Below are positions 7,869 through 14,002 of a stretch of 46,197 nt of DNA, one piece after another (within the stretch, counting starts at the first letter, position 1; every line of letters starts with the position of its first letter). A program made the position numbers and the translations under genes. Location of the stretch: contig JAIEDQ010000171.1 in NCBI GenBank assembly GCA_029067895.1, positions 1-46,197 of the forward strand. Reading direction: 5' to 3'. The DNA comes from Oscillospiraceae bacterium (GTDB lineage Bacteria > Bacillota > Clostridia > Oscillospirales > Ruminococcaceae). The notes under the pieces were generated by a model, which saw only the letters and a list, made by a program, of their open reading frames with translations, did not search any database and was not told the DNA's origin.

Positions 7869-9332
7869 ATGTCCGAAAATTACGACGTTATCATAGCGGG
7901 TACGGGCGCGGGAGGTCTTTACTCGGCAATAAATCTTCCGCAGCATTTAAAGGTACTTATAATCACAAAGCGTGAGCTTATACTTTGCAACTCCGCCCTT
8001 GCGCAGGGAGGCATAGCCGCCGTCTATCAGCCCGAGGACGACAGCACACGTCTGCATACCAACGATACCCTCATTGCGGGAGGCTTCAAGAACAATCCCG
8101 ACAGTCTGAAAATTCTTGTTACCGAGGCTGCAAACGAAATTGAAAAAATTATCTCCCTCGGCGTGGACTTCGACCGTGACGAAAACGGAAATCTCCACCG
8201 CACTCTGGAGGGCGGACACTCCCGCCACAGGATTTTTCACCATAAGGATTCCACCGGTTTCGAGATCACCACGAAGCTTCAGGAAACTGTTAAAAAGCTT
8301 CCCAATGTTACCGTTATGGAAAACGCCCTGCTGTGCAGAATGAAAAAGACTTCCACAGGCTTTTCCGCGGATATCCTTATCGACGGTGTACATAAGACCT
8401 GCAATGCAAGAAAATTTATCCTTGCTACGGGCGGCATAGGCAGGGTCTACGACTACACCACCAACTCCGCGATAGCTACGGGAGACGGCATTACTCTCGC
8501 TTACGAAATGGGAGCGAATATCAAAAATCTTTCGCTGATACAGTTCCACCCAACCGCTTTCAACAACAAGCACACACGTGAATGCTTCCTTATCTCCGAG
8601 GCTGTGCGGGGAGAGGGCGCGTACCTTAAAAACCGCGACGGCGAAAGGTTTATGGAAAATTACGACGAGCGTCTGGAGCTTGCTCCACGCGACGTGGTCT
8701 CCCACGCCATAGTTACCGAGGGACGGCGCATTGAATCGGACGAGTTCTATCTTGACATCACTCACAAGGATCCCGAATTTCTGAAAAACCGTTTCCCCAT
8801 GATATACAAATATCTGCTCAGTCAGGGCATTGACATGACTAAGGACATGATACCCATTTATCCCTGTCAGCACTATCTTATGGGCGGTATCAACGTCAGC
8901 ACTAAGGCGATGTCCTCTATAGACGGACTTTATGCTGTGGGCGAATGCAGCCATACGGGCGTTCACGGAAACAACCGTCTTGCTTCAAACTCACTGCTGG
9001 AGGCGTTGGTTTTCGGCAGACAGGCTGCGGAGGATATTGGTTCAAATCTTGCCGAAGCGGAGCTTTGTCCTCTTGACGAGCTTGAAAGCGGGGATTTCCC
9101 CGTAAACGAAGCGGCAGAGCCTATCCCTCACGGTCTCAGGACGGAGATCAGACATATTATGCAGAAGTCCTATTTTGTCATTCCCGATATGCGGGAGGCT
9201 CTGGCGGGATTTGAGCGTATCTCCGAAATAAAGCGGCTTCTGGAGGAGGGGGATTTTGCCATAGACTATAATTATGTGGAAGCAAAATCGCTGGCGACGG
9301 TGGCATACCTTATATTAAAGGAAGTTATATAA
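7869..9332 (+). CDS. nadB: L-aspartate oxidase
   Basis: 487 residues. The enzyme is an FAD flavoprotein that oxidises L-aspartate to iminoaspartate, the first step of de novo NAD synthesis. Visible marks: the dinucleotide-binding glycines GTGAGGLYSA (about 11-20); SALAQGGIAAV, typical of aspartate oxidase; EGGHSRHRIFHH (about 113-124) in the active-site region; a capping domain with PTAF and RGEGAYL; and GNNRLASNSLLEALVFG (about 367). It is slightly shorter than the roughly 530 residues common in the family, the helical C-terminal domain being reduced. I chose the ATG at 7869, preceded by AAGGA. Related succinate/fumarate flavoproteins are the alternative, but the SALAQGG and GGHSR signatures favour NadB. 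nadA and nadC are not adjacent, and the gene is flanked by type I toxin-like modules. Confidence 0.9.
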   Translation: MSENYDVIIAGTGAGGLYSAINLPQHLKVLIITKRELILCNSALAQGGIAAVYQPEDDSTRLHTNDTLIAGGFKNNPDSLKILVTEAANEIEKIISLGVDFDRDENGNLHRTLEGGHSRHRIFHHKDSTGFEITTKLQETVKKLPNVTVMENALLCRMKKTSTGFSADILIDGVHKTCNARKFILATGGIGRVYDYTTNSAIATGDGITLAYEMGANIKNLSLIQFHPTAFNNKHTRECFLISEAVRGEGAYLKNRDGERFMENYDERLELAPRDVVSHAIVTEGRRIESDEFYLDITHKDPEFLKNRFPMIYKYLLSQGIDMTKDMIPIYPCQHYLMGGINVSTKAMSSIDGLYAVGECSHTGVHGNNRLASNSLLEALVFGRQAAEDIGSNLAEAELCPLDELESGDFPVNEAAEPIPHGLRTEIRHIMQKSYFVIPDMREALAGFERISEIKRLLEEGDFAIDYNYVEAKSLATVAYLILKEVI

Positions 9333-9398
9333 ACGGGCTTGTGTGATTTTTTCCGAAAATCTATTGACAAACTGCGAGATCGGGTGTATACTGTAAAT

Positions 9399-9478
9399 GC
9401 AATAAATGAAATTATGTGTGTTTCACAGTGACACGCAAACGAAAAACCCCGAGGGTGCCACCTCGGGGTTTTTCTTTG
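9399..9478 (+). ncRNA. Antisense antitoxin RNA, par-type locus 2
   Basis: Promoter TTGACA (9364-9369), 17 bases, TATACT (9387-9392). The terminator is a perfect 13-bp stem AAAAACCCCGAGG (9442-9454) with its complement (9461-9473), shared with the convergent toxin gene. The 5' part contains TAAATGAAATTATGT and TTCACAGT (9403-9429), both present in the same order at 9555-9579 over the toxin start codon, with four instead of two bases between the blocks. The RNA can thus pair with the toxin translation start as well as with its 3' terminator. Confidence 0.72.
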
Positions 9479-9480
9479 GG

Positions 9481-9576
9481 CTAATTGTCGAGCTTGTCTC
9501 TGTCTAACCACTTGCTTATGAGGTTACTCACCACATTCGCCGCGACGGACAATATAAATGAAATTATGTAATTCAC
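9481..9576 (-). CDS. Small hydrophobic type I toxin-like peptide, locus 2
   Basis: 31 residues from a GTG start: helix NYIISFILSVAANVVSNLI and tail SKWLDRDKLDN. It shares the SKWLDR motif and overall shape with the peptide at 7582-7680. In the mRNA, CTTCTTCC-GCAA-GGAAGGAG forms an 8-bp stem (one G-U pair) capped by a GCAA tetraloop, which hides most of the SD GGAGG (9585-9605 on the plus strand). The promoter on the minus strand is TTGACA-17-TATAAT (9620-9648). Membrane toxicity is inferred from size and topology. Confidence 0.78.
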   Translation of the reverse strand: MNYIISFILSVAANVVSNLISKWLDRDKLDN

Positions 9577-9619
9577 AGTTTCCACCTCCTTCCTTGCGGA
9601 AGAAGCCGACAATGACAAA

Positions 9620-9648
9620 ATTATACCATGTGAGGAGAATTTTGTCAA
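9620..9648 (-). promoter_or_regulatory. Promoter of toxin-like gene 2
   Basis: TTGACA and TATAAT are 17 bases apart on the minus strand. The mRNA leader would begin near ATTGTCGGCTTCTT, the same string as in locus 1. Confidence 0.75.
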
Positions 9649-9698
9649 TTTCTTAAAAATCACTTGACAAACCATAGCTTTAGATGTATAATGATGAC

Positions 9699-9775
9699 AG
9701 CGATATGTGGTTCCTATCGTGATTTTCACAAAAAGCGATACCCCCGAAGAGGTCACCTTCGGGGGTATCTTTGTG
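9699..9775 (+). ncRNA. Antisense antitoxin RNA, par-type locus 3
   Basis: Promoter TTGACA (9664-9669), 17 bases, TATAAT (9687-9692). The terminator stem is GATACCCCCGAAG (9737-9749) with its complement (9757-9769). The 5' part has CGATAT, GTGGTTCC and TGATTTTCAC (9701-9729), the same three blocks that cover the toxin start at 9863-9891, with spacers differing by two bases. The blocks are unlike those of loci 1 and 2, so each RNA appears matched to its own toxin. Confidence 0.72.
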
Positions 9776-9790
9776 CTGTTCGCTGCTCTT

Positions 9791-9880
9791 TTACTTCCTG
9801 TCTCTATCCAGCCACTTGCAAATTATGTAGGTCACAAAATTTGCTGCGATAGAAATAAGGAACGATATCAGTGGTTCCAA
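9791..9880 (-). CDS. Small hydrophobic type I toxin-like peptide, locus 3
   Basis: 29 residues from a TTG start nine bases after GGAGG: helix EPLISFLISIAANFVTYII and tail CKWLDRDRK. It is the most divergent of the three but keeps the KWLDR motif. The mRNA leader folds as ACTCCATACTG-CAA-CAGTAAGGAGG: a 5-bp stem, an A-A mismatch, then CTCC paired with the SD GGAG (9892-9914 on the plus strand). The promoter is TTGACA-17-TATACT on the minus strand (9929-9957). The TTG codon is the only initiator at correct spacing. Confidence 0.74.
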   Translation of the reverse strand: MEPLISFLISIAANFVTYIICKWLDRDRK

Positions 9881-9928
9881 ATGATTTTCACCTCCTTACT
9901 GTTGCAGTATGGAGTGCGCAGCATTTTC

Positions 9929-9957
9929 AGTATACCATGGAAGAAATATTTTGTCAA
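9929..9957 (-). promoter_or_regulatory. Promoter of toxin-like gene 3
   Basis: TTGACA and TATACT are 17 bases apart on the minus strand. The leader lacks the ATTGTCGGCTTCTT string of loci 1 and 2. Confidence 0.72.
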
Positions 9958-10065
9958 TTTATAATACATACAGTATAAAATTGTCGGTAATGTACAGCAA
10001 AACGGTTTGTCCACAGGAAATATTAAGGAAATTTCTCTGCAATTGTGAATTTTTTTTGAAATCCC

Positions 10066-10095
10066 TTGACAGACACAATGGGAATGTTATATAAT
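10066..10095 (+). promoter_or_regulatory. rpmH promoter
   Basis: TTGACA and TATAAT are separated by 18 bases, 73 bases before the rpmH ATG. The AT-rich stretch just upstream has no convincing cluster of TTATCCACA DnaA boxes. Confidence 0.75.
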
Positions 10096-10168
10096 TAAAC
10101 ATTGATGGGACAGCTGTATCTTTGTGTCCCGATTGTCTTTAAACCGATCAAAGCAAGGAGGAGAAACA

Positions 10169-10303
10169 ATGAAAAGAACTTATCAGCCTAAGAAGCTTCA
10201 CAGAAAAAAAGAGCACGGCTTTATGAAAAGAATGGCTACAAGAAACGGTCGCAAGGTTCTCGCCAGAAGAAGAGCCAAGGGCAGAGCAAGACTTACTCAC
10301 TGA
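10169..10303 (+). CDS. rpmH: 50S ribosomal protein L34
   Basis: 44 residues, very basic, starting [20 protein letters not shown] and ending [12 protein letters not shown], the almost invariant L34 pattern. It is part of the large ribosomal subunit. AGGAGGAG lies at correct spacing. It begins the conserved origin-linked gene order. In most Firmicutes dnaA lies divergently just upstream; here that place holds the toxin-like modules and nadB. Confidence 0.97.
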   Translation: MKRTYQPKKLHRKKEHGFMKRMATRNGRKVLARRRAKGRARLTH

Positions 10304-10327
10304 TTAGTCTGCGCCAAACAAAATGAT

Positions 10328-10377
10328 AAGACCGCAGGTTGGGGGTAAAAGCGCCTTTGAATTGCGGTCTTTTTGTT
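10328..10377 (+). terminator. Terminator or attenuator between rpmH and rnpA
   Basis: AGACCGCA (10329-10336) pairs with TGCGGTCT (10363-10370), followed by TTTTGTTT. The loop is long (26 bases). It probably lowers read-through from the strong rpmH promoter into rnpA, giving more L34 than RnpA. Confidence 0.65.
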
Positions 10378-10504
10378 TCGCTGACTTTGTTTTGCTGCCG
10401 TTCTTCCGTTACCGAATAATCTTGATAAGGGACGTCGCCCGTCATTTAACAAGCAGCTTGGACGTTAGTACCATCAGGCTGTTATACTGCGGGTATTATT
10501 TTAT

Positions 10505-10903
10505 ATGAAATATACTGTTATTCTGAAAGAAAACAAGGATTTTCTTAACGCCTACAAGAGGGGCGGTTATGCCGCGGGCAGAGCTGTTACAGTCTATTAC
10601 CGCAAAAACGGCAGAGGAAAGAAACGTCTGGGTATCACTACGGGAAAAAAGGTCGGCAACGCGGTGGTGAGAAGCCGCTGCCGAAGAATTATCCGCGCCG
10701 CCTACAGGGAGAACGAAAGCCTTTTCCCGAAAGGCTTCGACTATGTTATAGTCGCTCGTCCCGGCTGCGGAGACTGCAAGTCTACCCAGATAAGCAGCTT
10801 TCTGAAAAACAAGGCTTTGCCGTCCGTGCTAAGGTCTATGGAAAAAAGGACGGAAAGCGGAAAATCGGGCAAGTCCGGAAATTCCGCAGAGATCACTAAA
10901 TAA
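10505..10903 (+). CDS. rnpA: Ribonuclease P protein component
   Basis: 132 residues. It binds the RNase P RNA and helps cleave 5' leaders from pre-tRNA. The basic RNR motif region is present as [19 protein letters not shown] (about residues 51-69), after [15 protein letters not shown]. The last 20 residues are a Ser/Gly/Lys tail not typical of the family. The ATG has no evident SD; a TATACT box about 20 bases upstream might give a leaderless or short-leader transcript, but a -35 is weak. It lies between rpmH and yidD, as in most Firmicutes. Confidence 0.95.
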   Translation: MKYTVILKENKDFLNAYKRGGYAAGRAVTVYYRKNGRGKKRLGITTGKKVGNAVVRSRCRRIIRAAYRENESLFPKGFDYVIVARPGCGDCKSTQISSFLKNKALPSVLRSMEKRTESGKSGKSGNSAEITK

Positions 10904-10916
10904 TATACAGATAGTA

Positions 10917-11252
10917 ATGAAAAAGATATTATTACTTTTGGTAAAATTCTATCGGAGAAAGATTTCTCCTCTGAAACAACCCTGCTGCAAATATTATCCC
11001 AGCTGTTCGGCGTATGCGCTTACGGCTATTGAAAGGCACGGTGCGCTGAAAGGTACGGCTCTGGCGGTATGGCGGGTTCTCCGCTGCAACCCTTGGAGTC
11101 TTGGCGGTGTGGACGAAGTTCCCGACAGGTTTAGCTTCTATACGCTGAGTAAACGCTACGGCAGGGGCAGGACTGTTCCGCCCGACTATGAGGGTTCTCT
11201 TACGGAGGAAAATTTGGAGCAGTCAGTAAACAGTGCAAACTATGATGACTGA
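10917..11252 (+). CDS. yidD: Membrane protein insertion efficiency factor YidD
   Basis: 111 residues. It begins [20 protein letters not shown], an amphipathic membrane-associated helix, then the family signature [20 protein letters not shown] and [15 protein letters not shown]. It assists YidC-dependent insertion and is nearly always between rnpA and yidC. The first 80 residues carry the conserved part; the tail is extended and acidic. Confidence 0.94.
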   Translation: MKKILLLLVKFYRRKISPLKQPCCKYYPSCSAYALTAIERHGALKGTALAVWRVLRCNPWSLGGVDEVPDRFSFYTLSKRYGRGRTVPPDYEGSLTEENLEQSVNSANYDD

Positions 11253-11326
11253 AATGTATCCGAGACATAATACAAATAGTCGTTTTTATATATTCTATAC
11301 GGAAAGTAATATCATCGGAGGTCAAA

Positions 11327-12493
11327 ATGAGCGAACTTATCGGTATCCCTCTTGGGTATATTATGTGGCTGATGTATCAGATCACACATAATTACGCATG
11401 GTCTATTATTCTTTTTACACTGGTCACGAAAATCATTCTTTTCCCGCTGTCAGTAAAGCAGCAGAAATCCTCCGCTGCCATGGCGGCTTTTCAGCCTAAG
11501 CTGGAAAAGCTGAAAAAACAGTACGCGAACAATCAGCAGAAGCTTCAGGAGGAGCAGATGAAGCTCTACTCCGAGGAGGGCATAAACCCTATGGCTTCCT
11601 GTCTGCCGCTGTTTATTCAGTTCCCTATACTGTACGGTATTTTCGACGTTGTGTACCGTCCGCTTACCCACATTCTCCACGCGGGCAAGGACGCTATCGC
11701 GGAGGCTACAAAAATTACCGAGGGTATTTTCGGAGACGCTGTTCCGACTTACTTTAAGCACCGTCCCGAAATTTATATTGTAAAGGAAGTCCAGAAGGAT
11801 CCTTCCGCTTTTGCTTCTATGGCGGAGAAGTTCCCCGATTTTACTGAAAAGGTAGTGGGCTTCAACAACAAGCTTTTCGGTGTTGTGGACTTGGGCGATA
11901 TACCAACGCTTCACCCCGAGGTCTGGAACGCGGCTGCGGTCATTCTGCTGATGATACCCATTATGTCGGGCCTTATCCAGCTTACTATGACGATCTATAT
12001 GCAGATACGCAACAAGAAGATGAATCCCGACGCTCCCAACATGGGCGGCATGAACGTTATGCTTTATGTTATGCCACTGTTCTCCATCTGGATCGCATTC
12101 AGGTATCCCGCAGGTATCGGCTTCTACTGGACGATGTCCTCATTGTTCAGCTTTGTGCAGTCTATAGTGCTGTACCATATTTATACTCCCGAGTACGTTG
12201 CCGCGCTTGTTGAAAAGGACAAACAGAAGCGCAAGAAGAAAAACCGTCCCAATATGATGGAGCGTTACCAGCAGATCATGGAGGAGCAGATGGCTGCTCA
12301 GAACGGCGGAACGGCTTCAAAGTCCAAGAGCGGAGCGGTCACGGCTAAGGTCGTGGACGACGATGACGGTTCGTCCGAGGTAAAGCTCTCACGGGCGAAG
12401 CAGAAGGAATACGAGAAAATGATAATCCGCGAGGCAAGACGCAGGCAGGCGGAAAAGTACGGCGAGGAATTTATTGACGATGATGAGGACTGA
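11327..12493 (+). CDS. yidC: Membrane protein insertase YidC/Oxa1
   Basis: 388 residues from an ATG after GGAGGTC. It inserts and folds membrane proteins with or after Sec. The first helix begins IGIPLGYIMWLMYQITH, then NYAWSIILFTLVTKIILFPL, the positively charged hairpin rich in Lys and Gln (FQPKLEKLKKQYANNQQKLQ), and the conserved INPMASCLPLFIQFPILYGI. An extracytoplasmic insert of about 80 residues precedes the next helices. The C-terminal tail is long and basic, as in YidC forms that bind the ribosome directly. I see no lipoprotein signal with a cysteine at the N-terminus. Confidence 0.94.
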   Translation: MSELIGIPLGYIMWLMYQITHNYAWSIILFTLVTKIILFPLSVKQQKSSAAMAAFQPKLEKLKKQYANNQQKLQEEQMKLYSEEGINPMASCLPLFIQFPILYGIFDVVYRPLTHILHAGKDAIAEATKITEGIFGDAVPTYFKHRPEIYIVKEVQKDPSAFASMAEKFPDFTEKVVGFNNKLFGVVDLGDIPTLHPEVWNAAAVILLMIPIMSGLIQLTMTIYMQIRNKKMNPDAPNMGGMNVMLYVMPLFSIWIAFRYPAGIGFYWTMSSLFSFVQSIVLYHIYTPEYVAALVEKDKQKRKKKNRPNMMERYQQIMEEQMAAQNGGTASKSKSGAVTAKVVDDDDGSSEVKLSRAKQKEYEKMIIREARRRQAEKYGEEFIDDDED

Positions 12494-12527
12494 CATTTAA
12501 AGCTTATACTATTATTAATGCAAAAAA

Positions 12528-12563
12528 TTCCGCATCGGGCGGAAAATCCCGCATGGCGGGATT
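12528..12563 (+). other. Tandem hairpins between yidC and jag
   Basis: Two adjacent stems: TTCCGC (12528-12533) with GCGGAA (12539-12544), then AATCCCGC (12545-12552) with GCGGGATT (12556-12563) and a 3-base loop. No T run follows, so it is more likely an mRNA processing or stability element in the operon than a terminator. Confidence 0.55.
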
Positions 12564-12596
12564 AAAAGATAAATCATTTTGAAAGGATAGGTCGGT

Positions 12597-13412
12597 ATGG
12601 CAGAAAGAAAAGAAGTTTTTACAGCGAAAACCATAGAGGAAGCTAAGGCTATGGCAGCGCAGAAGTTCGGAACAGAGGAAAGCAAGATCACATTCAGCGT
12701 TATCGAAGAGCCCAAAAAGGGTCTTTTCGGAAAGGTCAAGGGTGAGGCAAAGGTCGAGGCGGTTTACGAACAGTCCAAGGCTGAGACTGCGGGCGACTAT
12801 ATCAAAACTATACTGAAAAATATGGGTATCGAAAGCGACGTAAGCGTTTCCGAGACCGAGGACGGCGTGGTGATCGACATTGTGGGAGATACCACAGGCG
12901 CGGTCATCGGCAGACGGGGAGAAACTCTGGACGCTATACAGTACCTTGCTTCAATGACTGCAAACCGCGGTGACAAGGATTACTGCCGTATCACGGTGGA
13001 CTGCTGCGGCTACCGCGAAAAGAGAAAGGTCATTCTTGAGGAGCTTGCGGTGAAGATCTCCAAGACGGTTCTCCGCACGGGAAGAACCTCCGCGCTGGAG
13101 CCTATGAATCCTTACGAGAGAAGAATTATCCACTCGGCTGTTGCAAATATCGAGGGAGTTGTTTCCAAGAGCGTGGGCGAAGAGCCTTACCGCAAGGTAG
13201 TTATTTCCTCAACAGCTCCCCGCCGCGACAGAAAAGAGGGCGGCTACAGAGGCGACCGCGACCGCAGACCCCGCCGCGACAAGAAGCCAAGCGAGTACAC
13301 GCCGCGCTCCATGGATATGATGAAAACATCATTTGAAAAGGACTACAAGCGTCCCAAGCCCGAGGACAGCAATCTGGTTGAGGGCGATCTTTACGGCAAG
13401 ATCGATATATGA
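12597..13412 (+). CDS. jag: RNA-binding protein Jag/KhpB (EloR)
   Basis: 271 residues. Domains in order: Jag N-terminal domain (FTAKTIEEAKAMAAQKFG ... EEPKKGLFGKVKGEA); a KH domain with the GxxG loop in IGRRGETLDAIQYL (about residue 104); an R3H domain around RTSALEPMNPYERRIIHSAV (about 160-180); and a basic, arginine-rich tail. Homologues (KhpB/EloR) bind RNA with KhpA and affect cell elongation and division. It follows yidC as usual. Its stop overlaps the ATG of the next gene by 4 bases (ATGA). Confidence 0.93.
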   Translation: MAERKEVFTAKTIEEAKAMAAQKFGTEESKITFSVIEEPKKGLFGKVKGEAKVEAVYEQSKAETAGDYIKTILKNMGIESDVSVSETEDGVVIDIVGDTTGAVIGRRGETLDAIQYLASMTANRGDKDYCRITVDCCGYREKRKVILEELAVKISKTVLRTGRTSALEPMNPYERRIIHSAVANIEGVVSKSVGEEPYRKVVISSTAPRRDRKEGGYRGDRDRRPRRDKKPSEYTPRSMDMMKTSFEKDYKRPKPEDSNLVEGDLYGKIDI

Positions 13413-13882
13413 AACGGCATAAAATATTTTTTGTTGTTCTGCTGATTATTTCGCTGTTTGCTTTTACTGCAAGCACGCAATTCGGTTTTACCGGCATGAT
13501 ATATGTTGCTGAAAACAATCTTTCGGGTCATCTTACGGAAAAGACAAAGAAAAAGATCGCTGATGACTATATAGAATATATCGGCAATATTGGCTATGAA
13601 CCCGTATATATTTATATAGAATATCTCGGAACGTATGACGGCTGCGAGCTTGCAGTTATAGAAAGCGGAAGTCCTTACGGTTATATTGGTCTCTGTATTA
13701 CTGAAACAATAAATATCGCGGGCTATGACTTTACGTTTGGAACTGCGGGGCATGAGATACTTTTGCATAAGGACGGTACGTTTATTGATATCAATACGGC
13801 TTATGATCTGGGGTATCTCAAATATGAGGACATCGGTCAGGCACATCAGATATTTGTTGAGGGTGTCGAGCTTGTTGTATGA
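13409..13882 (+). CDS. Hypothetical secreted or membrane-anchored protein
   Basis: 157 residues. A short basic start and a hydrophobic stretch (KIFFVVLLIISLFAFTAS) form a signal peptide or anchor. The rest is rich in Tyr, Ile and Gly (IEYIGNIGYEPVYIYIEYLG) with no family I recognise. Its ATG overlaps the jag stop (ATGA), so it is translationally coupled to jag. It is more AT-rich than jag and mnmE. In other Firmicutes nothing of this kind lies between jag and mnmE, so it looks like a lineage-specific insertion. Confidence 0.75.
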   Translation: MKRHKIFFVVLLIISLFAFTASTQFGFTGMIYVAENNLSGHLTEKTKKKIADDYIEYIGNIGYEPVYIYIEYLGTYDGCELAVIESGSPYGYIGLCITETINIAGYDFTFGTAGHEILLHKDGTFIDINTAYDLGYLKYEDIGQAHQIFVEGVELVV

Positions 13883-13901
13883 CATTATAGCACAGCAAAA
13901 T

Positions 13902-13917
13902 TGTTCCACGTGGAACA
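13902..13917. promoter_or_regulatory. parS site 1
   Basis: TGTTCCACGTGGAACA, a perfect 16-bp palindrome matching the Firmicutes parS consensus (Bacillus TGTTCCACGTGAAACA) except for one base. It extends to AATTG...CAATT. ParB encoded at 20382 should bind here. Confidence 0.9.
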
Positions 13918-13955
13918 ATTGCTAAAAAGGCAGCCGGTAATTTTAAAAATTCATG

Positions 13956-13992
13956 CGGGAGCATGGGAGGATTCCCGTGTTCCCGTTTTTTT
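13956..13992 (+). terminator. Intrinsic terminator directly upstream of the mnmE ribosome site
   Basis: A 13-bp stem (13956-13968 with 13973-13985, two G-T pairs, loop GGAT) is followed by seven T, and the next bases are GGAGG, the mnmE SD. No room for a promoter remains between the T run and the gene. Transcripts from upstream must pass it, so it may be a regulated attenuator. Confidence 0.75.
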
Positions 13993-14002
13993 GGAGGTAA
14001 CT

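Noticed and set aside
7947-8966. Long antisense frame opposite nadB
   Set aside because: No ribosome site and no recognisable protein; nadB is intact on the plus strand.
9958-10168. Replication origin with DnaA boxes before rpmH
   Set aside because: Only loose matches such as TTTGTCCACA are present; no cluster of TTATCCACA was found.
13901-14002. N-terminal extensions beginning MFHVEQ for MnmE, MnmG and ParA
   Set aside because: They arise from reading through parS palindromes from TTG or ATG codons. Proper starts with good SD sites lie downstream and match the families.
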